Shown in pieces: positions 34,767 to 43,159 of a stretch of DNA of 64,000 bases. The notes beneath the pieces were generated by a model that saw only the letters and a list, made by a program, of their open reading frames with translations, was not told the origin of the DNA and did not search any database. A program made the translations under genes and the position numbers. Source of the DNA: Sphingomonas aerolata (GTDB taxonomy: Bacteria > Pseudomonadota > Alphaproteobacteria > Sphingomonadales > Sphingomonadaceae); assembly GCF_003046295.1 (NCBI RefSeq), contig NZ_PZZN01000002.1, positions 1,054,001-1,118,000 on the forward strand, written 5' to 3'. Every line of letters starts with the position of its first letter. Position 1 is the first letter of the stretch.

Positions 34767-35200
34767 TCACGCGGAGACGCGGAGCCGCGGAGAGAAGATT
34801 TGAGAGAGATCGACCAGATCAGCGGCGATGTGCTCGATCTCTCCGTTCGGATTCACCGTGCTCTGGGTCCGGGTCTTCTCGAAAGCGTCTACGAACTCGT
34901 GCTGGCGGGTAAGCTCGCCAGTCTGGGTTACCAAGTGGCGCGGCAGCGACCGGTAGACATCGAATTCGACGGGACCCACTTCGAAGCGGCCTTTCGCATC
35001 GACCTTCTCGTCGACGAGCGCCTCTTGGTGGAAATCAAATCGGTAGAGCAACTGAACGCAGTCCACGGCAAGCAATTGCTCACCTATCTACGCCTCACCA
35101 AACAGCCCGTCGGGCTGCTTATCAACTTCGGTGGCGCGACGCTCAAGGAAGGGGTGCGACGGATCGTCAATGACCATCGCCCCTCCGCGTCTCCGCGTGA
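34767..35200. repeat. Perfect 18-bp inverted repeat enclosing the GxxExxY gene
   Basis: The left arm TCACGCGGAGACGCGGAG (34767-34784) starts on the base after the fabD stop. The right arm (35183-35200) is its exact reverse complement and lies 21 bases before the fabG start. The left arm is followed by further GCGGAG sequence that supplies the ribosome-binding site of the enclosed gene; the right arm is translated as its C-terminal tail. A related arm pair without a gene occurs at 48653-48770. Confidence 0.9.
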
Positions 35201-35243
35201 ACCAAATTATTGGAGACTAGAATGTTCGACCTCACAGGCATGA
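34800..35243 (+). CDS. GxxExxY protein (PD-(D/E)XK nuclease-like), inside an inverted repeat
   Basis: A 147-residue protein with a TTG start preceded by GGAGAGAAG. The name-giving G-P-G-L-L-E-S-V-Y is at about residues 24-32. The fold core shows R-I-D-L-L-V and L-V-E-I-K, the Asp and Glu-x-Lys of the PD-(D/E)XK superfamily, then HGKQLLTYLRL and LLINFGGATLKEGVRRI. Homologues normally stop shortly after I-V-N. Here about 20 extra residues (SASPREPNYWRLEC...) are read from the repeat arm, and the stop falls inside fabG, overlapping it by 22 bases. Biological function is unknown. The gene interrupts an otherwise standard fabD-fabG pair, suggesting insertion as a unit with its flanking repeat. Confidence 0.85.
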   Translation: MREIDQISGDVLDLSVRIHRALGPGLLESVYELVLAGKLASLGYQVARQRPVDIEFDGTHFEAAFRIDLLVDERLLVEIKSVEQLNAVHGKQLLTYLRLTKQPVGLLINFGGATLKEGVRRIVNDHRPSASPREPNYWRLECSTSQA

Positions 35244-35959
35244 CCGCCCTCGTCACCGGCGCATCGGGCGGGATCGGGTCCGAGATCGCCCGAGCCCTCG
35301 CCGCACAGGGCGCGCGCCTCGCCATATCCGGCTCCAACGCCGCCAAGCTCGACGCCTTCCTCGCCACCCTCGGCGGCGATCACGTTGCGCTGCCCTGCGA
35401 CCTGTCCGACCCCGCCGCGGTCGACGCGCTCGTCCCCCAGGCGGTCGAGAAGCTCGGCAAGATCGACATCCTCGTCAACAATGCCGGCGTCACCCGCGAC
35501 AATCTCGCGATGCGGATGAAGGACGACGAGTGGGACAGCGTCATCCGCGTCAATCTCGAAGCCGCGTTCCGCCTGATGCGCGCCGCCGCCAAGCCGATGA
35601 TGAAGGCGCGTTTCGGCCGGATGATCTCGGTCACCTCGATCGTCGGCGTCACCGGCAATCCCGGCCAGGCGAACTATGCCGCGTCGAAGGCGGGGCTGAT
35701 CGGCATGTCGAAGTCGATGGCGCAGGAGCTCGCCAGCCGCGGCATCACCGTCAACTGCGTCGCCCCCGGCTTCATCACCTCGCCGATGACCGACGCGCTT
35801 CCCGACGCACAGAAGACCGCGCTGACGACGAAGATTCCGGCCGGCCGGCTGGGCGAGGGTGCGGACATCGGCGCCGCGATCGTCTATCTCGCCAGCCGCG
35901 AGGCGGGCTATGTCACCGGGCAGACGCTGCACGTGAACGGCGGGATGGCGATGATCTGA
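35222..35959 (+). CDS. fabG: 3-oxoacyl-ACP reductase
   Basis: A 245-residue short-chain dehydrogenase from the ATG at 35222 (GGAGA 7 bases upstream; that site lies just outside the inverted-repeat arm). It has TGASGGIGSEIA (NADPH-binding glycine motif), NNAGVTRD, the catalytic Ser in SVTSIVG, and the Tyr/Lys pair in ANYAASKAG, ending HVNGGMAMI. It reduces beta-ketoacyl-ACP in fatty-acid elongation. Its start overlaps the end of the GxxExxY gene. Confidence 0.97.
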   Translation: MFDLTGMTALVTGASGGIGSEIARALAAQGARLAISGSNAAKLDAFLATLGGDHVALPCDLSDPAAVDALVPQAVEKLGKIDILVNNAGVTRDNLAMRMKDDEWDSVIRVNLEAAFRLMRAAAKPMMKARFGRMISVTSIVGVTGNPGQANYAASKAGLIGMSKSMAQELASRGITVNCVAPGFITSPMTDALPDAQKTALTTKIPAGRLGEGADIGAAIVYLASREAGYVTGQTLHVNGGMAMI

Positions 35960-36120
35960 CGTCACGGATCTGTGGCATGAGCCGGGCTAACACCCGGTTT
36001 TCGCCCGCAATCGCGCAAAGCGACCCGGCAAGGCGATGAACTGACCCTTGCCACGAAACGGACCCCGTTCTACGGGCGTTCAGGAACTGGTAAAAACCCC
36101 CAAAGATAGAGGGAACGAAC

Positions 36121-36357
36121 ATGAGCGAGACCGCAGACCGCGTGAAGAAGATCGTCGTCGAGCATCTCGGCGTCGAAGCCGACAAGGTGACCGAAGATGC
36201 GAGCTTCATCGACGATCTGGGTGCCGACAGCCTCGACATCGTCGAGCTGGTCATGGCGTTCGAAGAAGAATTCGGCGTCGAGATCCCTGACGACGCGGCT
36301 GAGAAGATCGCGACCGTCAAGGACGCGATCACCTATATCGACGAGCACAAGGCCTGA
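36121..36357 (+). CDS. acpP: Acyl carrier protein
   Basis: A 78-residue acidic protein with the phosphopantetheine attachment Ser in [16 protein letters not shown] and the [15 protein letters not shown] helix following. It carries growing acyl chains in type II fatty-acid synthesis. It follows fabG by about 160 bases and probably has its own promoter, as its high expression usually demands. A Rho-independent terminator after it separates it from fabF. Confidence 0.98.
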   Translation: MSETADRVKKIVVEHLGVEADKVTEDASFIDDLGADSLDIVELVMAFEEEFGVEIPDDAAEKIATVKDAITYIDEHKA

Positions 36358-36409
36358 TCAGGGCTTGAGGTCCGATCCGTCGGGCTTGCCCTGGTGGCTA
36401 TGATCTGAG

Positions 36410-36456
36410 CGGCTCCCCGTCCTTGGGCTAAGAGGGCGGGGAGCCGTTTCGTTTTG
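36410..36456 (+). terminator. Rho-independent terminator after acpP
   Basis: CGGCTCCCCG/CGGGGAGCCG is followed by TTTCGTTTT, between acpP and fabF. It probably lets only part of the transcription continue into fabF. Confidence 0.85.
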
Positions 36457-36478
36457 GAAGCATGTGGAGTTTGAGGTC

Positions 36479-37741
36479 ATGCGGCGTGTCGTCGTAACCG
36501 GGCTAGGCCTGGTCACCCCCCTGGGGGCCGATGTTGAAACGGCTTGGGCGAACATTCTCGCCGGCAAGTCGGGGGCGGGCCCGATCACCCGGTTCGATGC
36601 GTCGGACCAGGTCTGTCGCATCGCCTGCGAGGTGAAGCCCGCAGACCATGAATATGGCTTCGATCCCGCCAAGCGCGTCGACCACAAGGTCCAGCGCCAG
36701 GTCGATCCCTTCATCATCTACGGCATCGACGCCGCGGGCCAGGCGCTCGAAGACGCCGGCCTGACCGAGATGACGGTCGAGGAAAGCTGGCGCGCGGGCG
36801 TGTCGATCGGCTCGGGCATCGGCGGCCTGCCGGGCATCGAGAGCGAATCGATCGTCCTCCACACCAAGGGGCCGCGCCGCGTCTCGCCGCACTTCGTCCA
36901 CGGCCGTCTGATCAACCTGATCTCGGGTCAGGTCTCGATCAAATATGGTCTGCGCGGGCCGAACCATGCGGTCGTCACTGCCTGCTCGACCGGCGCGCAT
37001 GCGATCGGCGACGCCGCGCGGATGATCGCGATGGACGATGCCGACGTCATGCTCGCGGGCGGCGCGGAGGGCACCGTCTGCCCGCTCGGCATCGCCGGCT
37101 TCGCGCAGGCGCGCGCGCTGTCGACCAACTTCAACGATTCGCCCGAAAAGGCCTCGCGTCCCTATGACAAGGACCGCGACGGCTTCGTGATGGGCGAGGG
37201 CGCGGGCGTGCTCGTGCTCGAGGAATATGAACACGCCAAGGCGCGCGGCGCGAAGATCTATGCCGAGGTGATCGGCTATGGCCTGTCGGGCGACGCCTAT
37301 CACGTCACCGCACCGCATCCCGAAGGCGACGGTGCGTTCCGTTCGATGCAGATGGCGATCAGGAAGTCGGGCCTCCAGCTCGAGGACATCGACTACATCA
37401 ACGCGCACGGCACCTCGACGCCGATGGGCGACGAGCTTGAACTTGGCGCGGTCCGCCGGCTGTTCGGCGATGCGATCTCGGGCCTGTCGATGTCGTCGAC
37501 CAAGTCGGCGATCGGGCATTTGCTCGGCGGCGCCGGCGCGGTCGAGAGCATCTTCTGCATCCTCGCGCTGCGCGACCAGATCGTGCCGCCGACGCTCAAC
37601 CTCGACAATCCGAGCGACAGCTGCATCGGCGTCGACCTGGTGCCGCACGTCGCCAAGAAGCGCGAAGTCCGCGCGGTGCTGAACAACTCGTTCGGCTTCG
37701 GCGGCACCAACGCCTCGCTGGTGATGACGCTGGTCAAGTAA
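36479..37741 (+). CDS. fabF: 3-oxoacyl-ACP synthase II
   Basis: A 420-residue condensing enzyme from the ATG at 36479 (GGAG and GAGG upstream), beginning RRVVVTGLGLVTPLGAD. The catalytic Cys is in VTACSTGAHAIGDAA near residue 168, the two His in NAHGTSTPMGD and SAIGHLLGGAGA, and the Lys in TKSA just before. It catalyses malonyl-ACP condensation, including the unsaturated C16 to C18 step. mltG follows after a palindromic repeat. Confidence 0.98.
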   Translation: MRRVVVTGLGLVTPLGADVETAWANILAGKSGAGPITRFDASDQVCRIACEVKPADHEYGFDPAKRVDHKVQRQVDPFIIYGIDAAGQALEDAGLTEMTVEESWRAGVSIGSGIGGLPGIESESIVLHTKGPRRVSPHFVHGRLINLISGQVSIKYGLRGPNHAVVTACSTGAHAIGDAARMIAMDDADVMLAGGAEGTVCPLGIAGFAQARALSTNFNDSPEKASRPYDKDRDGFVMGEGAGVLVLEEYEHAKARGAKIYAEVIGYGLSGDAYHVTAPHPEGDGAFRSMQMAIRKSGLQLEDIDYINAHGTSTPMGDELELGAVRRLFGDAISGLSMSSTKSAIGHLLGGAGAVESIFCILALRDQIVPPTLNLDNPSDSCIGVDLVPHVAKKREVRAVLNNSFGFGGTNASLVMTLVK

Positions 37742-37744
37742 CCT

Positions 37745-37833
37745 GTTCCCCGGCGAAGGCCGGGGTCCAGTTGGGTGAATGGTGCTTTTATCGGAGGGCC
37801 TGCCCAACTGGGCCCCGGCCTCCGCCGGGGAAC
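37745..37833. repeat. Palindromic repeat element between fabF and mltG
   Basis: GTTCCCCGGCG and CGCCGGGGAAC form perfect outer arms, with inner GGCCGGGG/CCCCGGCC and CCAGTTGGG/CCCAACTGG pairs around a spacer of about 30 bases. The same arms recur in the two elements upstream of dnaE (55534-55890). Confidence 0.85.
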
Positions 37834-37837
37834 TTTA

Positions 37838-38806
37838 ATGCGCAAGGTCGGCTGTTTCGGAGTGATCCTCGCCCTCGTGGCGGTCGTCGCGCTGTTCCTC
37901 GTCGTCCAGGGCTGGGGCGGCGCCGGCCCGGCCGCGCGCACGCTCACCGTCCAGGTCGCGCAAGGGTCGAGCCTCGCCGCCGCCGCGACCGAACTCGAAA
38001 AGGCCGGCGCGATCCGCTCCGCCAGCCGCTTCCGGCTCTACACGCGCATCTTCGGCTCGGGCGATCCGATCAAGGCGGGCGAATACCGCATCCCCGCACA
38101 GGCCAGCCCGTCCGACATCCTCAAGCTGATGCAGGGCGGCAAGGTCGTCCAGCGGCTGGTCGCGGTCCCCGAAGGCTATCCCTCGGTCCTCGTCCACGAC
38201 GCGCTGATGAAGGCCGACGGCCTGACCGGCACCGTGCCCGTCCCCGCCGAAGGCTCGATCCTGCCCGACAGCTATGCGTTCGAACGCGGCGACACGCGCG
38301 CCAAAGTCGTCGCGCAGATGCAGTCGGCGTTGACGGCCTATCTCGCCAAGGCCTGGGCGGCGCGCAAGCCGGGCATCGCGGTGGCGACCCCCGAACAGGC
38401 GATCATCCTCGCCTCGATCGTCGAGAAGGAAACCGGCAAGCCGTCCGAGCGTCGCATGGTCGCCGCGGTCTATGGCAACCGTCTGCGCGTCGGCATGCCG
38501 CTCCAGGCGGATCCGACCGTCATCTACCCGATCACCAAGGGGCGCCCGCTCGGCCGCCGCATCCTGCGCTCCGAACTGCAGGCGAAGAACGGCTACAACA
38601 CCTATGCCAGCCCCGGCCTGCCGCTGGGCCCGATCGCCAATCCCGGCCGCGCCTCGATCGACGCGGTGCTCGACCCGGCGCAGACCCAGGCGCTGTATTT
38701 CGTCGCGGACGGCACCGGCGGCCATGTGTTCGCCGACACGCTCGACCAGCACAACGCCAACGTCCGCAAATGGTACGCGATCCGCAAGGCCCGCGGCGAG
38801 ATGTAA
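37838..38806 (+). CDS. mltG: Endolytic murein transglycosylase MltG
   Basis: A 322-residue protein from the ATG at 37838, which directly follows the repeat; the frame open into the repeat is not used. The N-terminal inner-membrane anchor (VGCFGVILALVAVVALFLVV) is followed by a LysM-like module (VAQGSSLAAAATELEKAGAI) and the YceG catalytic domain. Its ASIVEKETGKPSERRMVAAVYGNRL carries the catalytic Glu, and LQADPTVIYPITKG and YNTYASPGLPLGPIANPG follow. It cleaves nascent glycan strands and ends their polymerisation. Pairing with fabF is common in alphaproteobacteria. Confidence 0.96.
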   Translation: MRKVGCFGVILALVAVVALFLVVQGWGGAGPAARTLTVQVAQGSSLAAAATELEKAGAIRSASRFRLYTRIFGSGDPIKAGEYRIPAQASPSDILKLMQGGKVVQRLVAVPEGYPSVLVHDALMKADGLTGTVPVPAEGSILPDSYAFERGDTRAKVVAQMQSALTAYLAKAWAARKPGIAVATPEQAIILASIVEKETGKPSERRMVAAVYGNRLRVGMPLQADPTVIYPITKGRPLGRRILRSELQAKNGYNTYASPGLPLGPIANPGRASIDAVLDPAQTQALYFVADGTGGHVFADTLDQHNANVRKWYAIRKARGEM

Positions 38807-38809
38807 CCC

Positions 38810-38842
38810 GATCGTCACCCCGGCTTCTGCCGGGGTGACGAT
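38810..38842. terminator. Long perfect hairpin between convergent mltG and eda
   Basis: GATCGTCACCCCGGC pairs perfectly with GCCGGGGTGACGATC around a 4-base loop. It starts 3 bases after the mltG stop and lies 9 bases from the eda stop. There is no T-run; it may be a terminator for both genes, a repeat-family half-element, or both. Confidence 0.6.
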
Positions 38843-38850
38843 CCGCACGC

Positions 38851-39459
38851 TTACCCCCGCAGCGCGTTGGCCGCGCGCGCCTTCATTTCGATCTCGGCCA
38901 TCGTGCCGCCGGTCACCCAGCTGCCGCCGACGCACAGCACCGGCTTGAACGCCAGCCACTCGGGCGCCGACGCCTCGGTGATCCCGCCGGTCGGGCAGAA
39001 CCGCGCCTGATAGAACGGCGCCGCCAGCGCCTTTAGCGCCTTCAGTCCACCGCTCGCCTCCGCCGGGAAGAACTTGAAATGCGTGAGGCCGAGGTCGAGC
39101 CCGGTCATGATGTCCGCCGCATTGGCGATGCCCGGCAGGAACGGCACGCCGCTCTCGATGATCGGCGTCGCGAGCCGCTCGGTCAGGCCGGGCGAGACGA
39201 TGAACTCGGCGCCCGCGTCCATCACCTCGGCGAACTGGCGCGTGTTGACGACGGTGCCCGCACCGACGATCGCGCCCTCGACCTTCTTCATCTCGGCGAT
39301 CGCCTCGAGCGCGGCACCGGTGCGCAGCGTCACCTCGAGCACGCGCAGGCCGCCCGCGACCAGTGCCTCGGCGAGCGGACGGGCGAGCGCCGCGTCCTCG
39401 ATCACCAGCACCGGGATGACGGCGCTGGTCTGCATGATGTCTGCGATGGTCGCGGTCAT
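38851..39459 (-). CDS. eda: KDPG aldolase (2-dehydro-3-deoxyphosphogluconate aldolase)
   Basis: A 202-residue class I aldolase. The Schiff-base Lys is in THFKFFPAEASGG near residue 130. The catalytic Glu is in LEVTLRTGAALEAI near residue 44. GAGTVVN and RFCPTGGI are also present. It splits 2-keto-3-deoxy-6-phosphogluconate into pyruvate and glyceraldehyde-3-phosphate. The ATG overlaps the glk stop by 4 bases. It is the last gene of zwf-pgl-edd-glk-eda. Confidence 0.97.
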   Translation of the reverse strand: MTATIADIMQTSAVIPVLVIEDAALARPLAEALVAGGLRVLEVTLRTGAALEAIAEMKKVEGAIVGAGTVVNTRQFAEVMDAGAEFIVSPGLTERLATPIIESGVPFLPGIANAADIMTGLDLGLTHFKFFPAEASGGLKALKALAAPFYQARFCPTGGITEASAPEWLAFKPVLCVGGSWVTGGTMAEIEMKARAANALRG

Positions 39460-40424
39460 TGCGTGTGTTCCTGTGCGAAGGCCGCCGCGGCACCGAACAG
39501 GCCGGGCTGGGGATGGGTGATCAGCTTGACGGGCATCGCCGCCATCATCGTCTGGAACCGGCCCTTGGCGACGAAGCGCTGGTCGAAGCCCGAGCGGACC
39601 AGGCGGTCCTTGATCCGGAAGCCGAGCCCGCCCGCGATTACCACCGCCTTGGCGCCCTGCGCGAGCGCGAGATCGCCCGCGACCGCGCCAAGCGCGAGGC
39701 AGAAGCGGTCGAGCGCTGCGAGCGCGATCGAATCGGTGCCGTCGATCGCCTCGGTCCAGATCGTCCGGTCGTCGCGGCTGGGCACCGAACGCCCCTCCAT
39801 CTCGGCCAGCGTCTCGTAGATCGCGACGATCCCCGGCCCGGCGACGACGCGCTCGGCGGAGACGCGCGTGAAGGTCTTGCGCAGCCGCTTGAGCAGCGCA
39901 TCCTCGATCCCGTCGAGCGGCGCGAAGTCCATGTGACCGCCCTCGGTCTCCAGCACCTGGTACCGGTCGCGGTTGCGCAGCAGCTGCGCGACGCCCAAGC
40001 CGGTGCCCGGCCCGCAGATCGTCGTGATCCCCTCGGACGGCAGCGGCGTGTCGGGGCCGCATAGATGGATGAAGTCGCTGTCGGGGACCTGCGCGACGGC
40101 ATGGCCGACCGCGCCGAAATCATTGACGACGACCCACTGGTCCGCGTTCAGCCGCTCGGTGATCAGCGACTTGCGGATGATCCACGGATTGTTGGTCAGC
40201 CGGATCACGTCGTTGGCGACCGGCGAGGCGACCGCGATGCCCAGCGCGCGGGGCAGGGGCCGTCCCAGCCCCGCCTCGAACGCCTGATAGGCGGTCTGCA
40301 GCGACGCGTGGTCGGCGGTCTTCATCGTCACCGGCTCGCCCAGCTTGACGACGCGGCCATTCTCGACCTCGGCAATCGCAAAGCGCGCATGCGTCCCGCC
40401 GATATCTGCCGCTACGATTTCCAT
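39456..40424 (-). CDS. glk: Glucokinase
   Basis: A 322-residue protein of the bacterial glucokinase (Glk) family, with DIGGTHARFAIAE (ATP phosphate motif) at the start, NDFGAVGHAV, CGPGTGLGVAQLL and GHMDFAPLD (sugar binding), and GGLGFRIKDRL late in the protein. It phosphorylates glucose at C6 so that Zwf, encoded in the same operon, can oxidise it. It is coupled to eda by a 4-base overlap and separated from edd by 88 bases containing a palindromic repeat. Confidence 0.96.
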   Translation of the reverse strand: MEIVAADIGGTHARFAIAEVENGRVVKLGEPVTMKTADHASLQTAYQAFEAGLGRPLPRALGIAVASPVANDVIRLTNNPWIIRKSLITERLNADQWVVVNDFGAVGHAVAQVPDSDFIHLCGPDTPLPSEGITTICGPGTGLGVAQLLRNRDRYQVLETEGGHMDFAPLDGIEDALLKRLRKTFTRVSAERVVAGPGIVAIYETLAEMEGRSVPSRDDRTIWTEAIDGTDSIALAALDRFCLALGAVAGDLALAQGAKAVVIAGGLGFRIKDRLVRSGFDQRFVAKGRFQTMMAAMPVKLITHPQPGLFGAAAAFAQEHTQ

Positions 40425-40455
40425 TGGTCTCTCCCGATCCTTGATCTCTTATCGC

Positions 40456-40499
40456 CGTTCGTCCTGGGCGACGTCGAAGGACATCGCCCGGAACGAACG
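40456..40499. repeat. Palindromic repeat of the CGTTCGTCCTG family (edd-glk gap)
   Basis: The element begins CGTTCGTCCTGGGCGACGTC and ends GGAACGAACG. A longer member of the same family lies at 43061-43132 between zwf and pgl. Confidence 0.8.
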
Positions 40500-40512
40500 G
40501 TTCGCGCGGGCT

Positions 40513-42327
40513 CTAGAGCCCCGCGCCCGCCAGCATCGCCGACGCGCCCTTTTCGGCCTCGTCGGCCAGCCCGCGGAACATGCCGAACAGCTCGCGACCC
40601 ATGCCGCTGACCGCGGGTGGCAGCGTCACCATCTCGCGCGTCGCCCACACATCCGCATCGACCAGCGCCTCGAGCGTGCCGTTGACTGCATCGACGCGGA
40701 TCATGTCGCCGTCGCGGATCAGCCCGATCGCGCCGTCGAGCAGCGCTTCGGGCGAGCAATGGATCGCGCACGGCACCTTGCCGCTCGCGCCCGACATGCG
40801 GCCATCGGTGACCAGCGCCACCTTGAACCCGCGATTCTGCAGCACGCCCAGCGGCGGGGTCAGCTTGTGCAGCTCGGGCATGCCGTTGGCGCGCGGTCCC
40901 TGGAAGCGGACGACGACGACGACGTCCTTTTCCAGCTCGCCGCGCTTGAACGCCTCGATCACGTCGAGCTGGTCGTCGAACACCATGGCGGGCGCCTCGA
41001 CGATCCAGCGATCGCGCTCGACCGCGGACACCTTGATGCAGGCGCGGCCGATATTGCCCGCGAGGATCCGCATGCCGCCATCCGCCGAGAACGGCGCGGT
41101 GGCCGGACGCAGGATCGTCTCGTCACCGCTGTCGGGCGTGTCGCGCCATTCGAGCGCACCGTCCGCGACCACCGCGGTCTTGGCATAGGCCGACAGGTCC
41201 TGCCCGCCGATCGTCATGATGTCGCCGTGGAGCAGCCCTTCGCCCAGCAGTTCGCGGATCACATAGGGCATGCCGCCCGCCGCCTCGAACGCGTTCACGT
41301 CCGCCGAACCGTTGGGATAGACGCGCGCGATCAGCGGTACCGCCGCCGACAGGCGATCGAAATCCTCCCAGTCGATCACGATCCCCGCCGCACGCGCGAT
41401 CGCGGGGACGTGGAGCAGATGGTTGGTCGACCCGCCCGTCGCGAGCAGGCCGACCGCCGCATTCACGATCGCGCGCTCGTCGACGCAGCGGCCGAGCGGC
41501 CGGTAATCGTCGCCGCGCGCGCCGATCTTCGCGAGCCGGTGAACCGCCGCGCGCGTCAGTTCCTGGCGCAGTTTGGTGCCCGGATTGACGAACGCCGCGC
41601 CCGGCATGTGGAGGCCCATGACCTCCATCATCATCTGGTTGGTGTTGGCGGTGCCGTAGAAGGTGCAGGTGCCCTTCGAATGATAGGCGCCGATCTCCGC
41701 CTCGAGCAGTTCGTCGCGGCCGACCAGTCCTTCGGCGAACTTCTCGCGCACCGCGGCCTTGGCCTTGTTGGGCAGCCCGGTCGGCATCGGCCCGCCCGGG
41801 ATCAGCACCATCGGCAGATGCCCGAAGCGCAGCGCGCCCATCAGCAGTCCCGGCACGATCTTGTCGCAGATGCCGAGCAGCGCCGCGCCCTCGAACGTGC
41901 CGTGGCTCAGCGCGATCGCCGTGCTCAGCGCGATCGTGTCGCGGCTGAACAGCGACAGCTCCATCCCCGGATAGCCCTGCGTCACGCCGTCGCACATCGC
42001 CGGCACGCCGCCCGCGACCTGCGCGGTGGCACCGGCCTCGCGCGCCCAGACCTTCATCAGTTCGGGATAGCGGTAATAGACCGCATGCGCCGACAGCATG
42101 TCGTTATACGCCGTCACGATGCCGATGTTCATGCCGGCATCGGCCTTCATCGCATCGCGGTCCTCCTCGGTCCCCGCATAGGCGTGCGCGAGGTTCGCGC
42201 AGCCCAGCGACGGCCGGCGCACCTGCGCCTCGCCCTCGCGGTCGATCAGCGCAAGATAGGCGGCGCGGCTGTCGCGCGACCGTTCGATGATCCGGTCGGT
42301 GACCGCGGAGACGACGGCGTTCAGCAT
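40513..42327 (-). CDS. edd: Phosphogluconate dehydratase
   Basis: A 604-residue IlvD/Edd family dehydratase from the ATG at 42327, one base after the pgl stop; the longer frame to 42426 is a shadow of pgl. Conserved stretches include NIGIVTAYNDMLSAH, CDGVTQGYPGMELSLFSRD and GICDKIVPGLLMGALRFG, whose Cys residues are iron-sulfur ligands, and GRMSGASGKVPCAIH near the end. It converts 6-phosphogluconate to KDPG, the defining step of the Entner-Doudoroff pathway. Confidence 0.97.
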   Translation of the reverse strand: MLNAVVSAVTDRIIERSRDSRAAYLALIDREGEAQVRRPSLGCANLAHAYAGTEEDRDAMKADAGMNIGIVTAYNDMLSAHAVYYRYPELMKVWAREAGATAQVAGGVPAMCDGVTQGYPGMELSLFSRDTIALSTAIALSHGTFEGAALLGICDKIVPGLLMGALRFGHLPMVLIPGGPMPTGLPNKAKAAVREKFAEGLVGRDELLEAEIGAYHSKGTCTFYGTANTNQMMMEVMGLHMPGAAFVNPGTKLRQELTRAAVHRLAKIGARGDDYRPLGRCVDERAIVNAAVGLLATGGSTNHLLHVPAIARAAGIVIDWEDFDRLSAAVPLIARVYPNGSADVNAFEAAGGMPYVIRELLGEGLLHGDIMTIGGQDLSAYAKTAVVADGALEWRDTPDSGDETILRPATAPFSADGGMRILAGNIGRACIKVSAVERDRWIVEAPAMVFDDQLDVIEAFKRGELEKDVVVVVRFQGPRANGMPELHKLTPPLGVLQNRGFKVALVTDGRMSGASGKVPCAIHCSPEALLDGAIGLIRDGDMIRVDAVNGTLEALVDADVWATREMVTLPPAVSGMGRELFGMFRGLADEAEKGASAMLAGAGL

Positions 42328-42328
42328 C

Positions 42329-43033
42329 TCAGGCGGCCCAGTGGATGTCGACGGGCAGCTCGACCTCGGCCAGCACGCGCCCGATCGGATATTTGGACGA
42401 CGGACCCTGCTCGATCGCCTGTTCAAGCAGCGTCTTCTTCTCCTCGCCGGTGATCATGATCATCAGCGCCTTGGATGAAGCGATCGCCGCCGCGGACAGG
42501 GTGACGCGCGCGACCGGTGCCTCGGGGGGCAGCGGCTCGGGCATCACGCCCACCGCGCGGCGTTCCTTGGGACCGCTCAGCGCCTCGTCGAAATCGGGGC
42601 CGGGGAAGATCGACGCGGTATGGCCGTCGGTACCCATGCCCAGCAGGCAGAAGTCGAGCGGCCAGTGCAGGTCCTGCATCAGCGCATCCGCCGAACGACC
42701 CGCCGCCTTGTAGTCGGAGATCGCATCGGGAACGATCGGCTTCACCCGCGCACCCTTGGGCAGGAAGATCTTGGCGAGCGCGGTGACGTTCGACATCGGA
42801 TCGCCCAGCTTCACGATCCGCTCGTCGCCGGGGATGATCGTGACCTTCTTCCAGTCGAGCTTGGCCTGGGCGAGCTTTTCATACGCCGCCATCGGCGTCT
42901 TGCCGCCCGCCAGCGCGATCACCGCCGAGCCGCGCGCGTCCAGCGCGCTCTCGATGACGAACTGGATGTCGCCGGCAACCGCGGCTGCGAGCTCCTCGGT
43001 GTCCTCGTAATCCCACCATTCGATCTCGGTCAT
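42329..43033 (-). CDS. pgl: 6-phosphogluconolactonase
   Basis: A 234-residue protein from the ATG at 43033 (TEIEWWDYEDTEEL); the frame continuing upstream runs into a repeat. It has the SAVIALAGGKTPMAAYEKL, IIPGDERIV and LLGMGTDGHTASIFPG motifs of the DevB/SOL3-type lactonase. It hydrolyses the product of Zwf to 6-phosphogluconate. It is separated by one base from edd. Confidence 0.97.
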   Translation of the reverse strand: MTEIEWWDYEDTEELAAAVAGDIQFVIESALDARGSAVIALAGGKTPMAAYEKLAQAKLDWKKVTIIPGDERIVKLGDPMSNVTALAKIFLPKGARVKPIVPDAISDYKAAGRSADALMQDLHWPLDFCLLGMGTDGHTASIFPGPDFDEALSGPKERRAVGVMPEPLPPEAPVARVTLSAAAIASSKALMIMITGEEKKTLLEQAIEQGPSSKYPIGRVLAEVELPVDIHWAA

Positions 43034-43060
43034 TCGATCTTTCCTTGAAAACGCATTTTC

Positions 43061-43132
43061 CGTTCGTCCTGAGCGAAGTCGAAGGACATTGCCACAAAAC
43101 GGGCGGCCCTTCGACGTCGCTCGGGGCGAACG
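43061..43132. repeat. Palindromic repeat of the CGTTCGTCCTG family (zwf-pgl gap)
   Basis: The left arm starts CGTTCGTCCTGAGCGAAGTC and continues GAAGGAC. The right arm is its imperfect reverse complement, ending CGGGGCGAACG. It occupies most of the gap between zwf and pgl and will be transcribed as a hairpin within the operon mRNA. Confidence 0.85.
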
Positions 43133-43159
43133 CACGCGGGGTAGTATGTCCCCTGAAAC

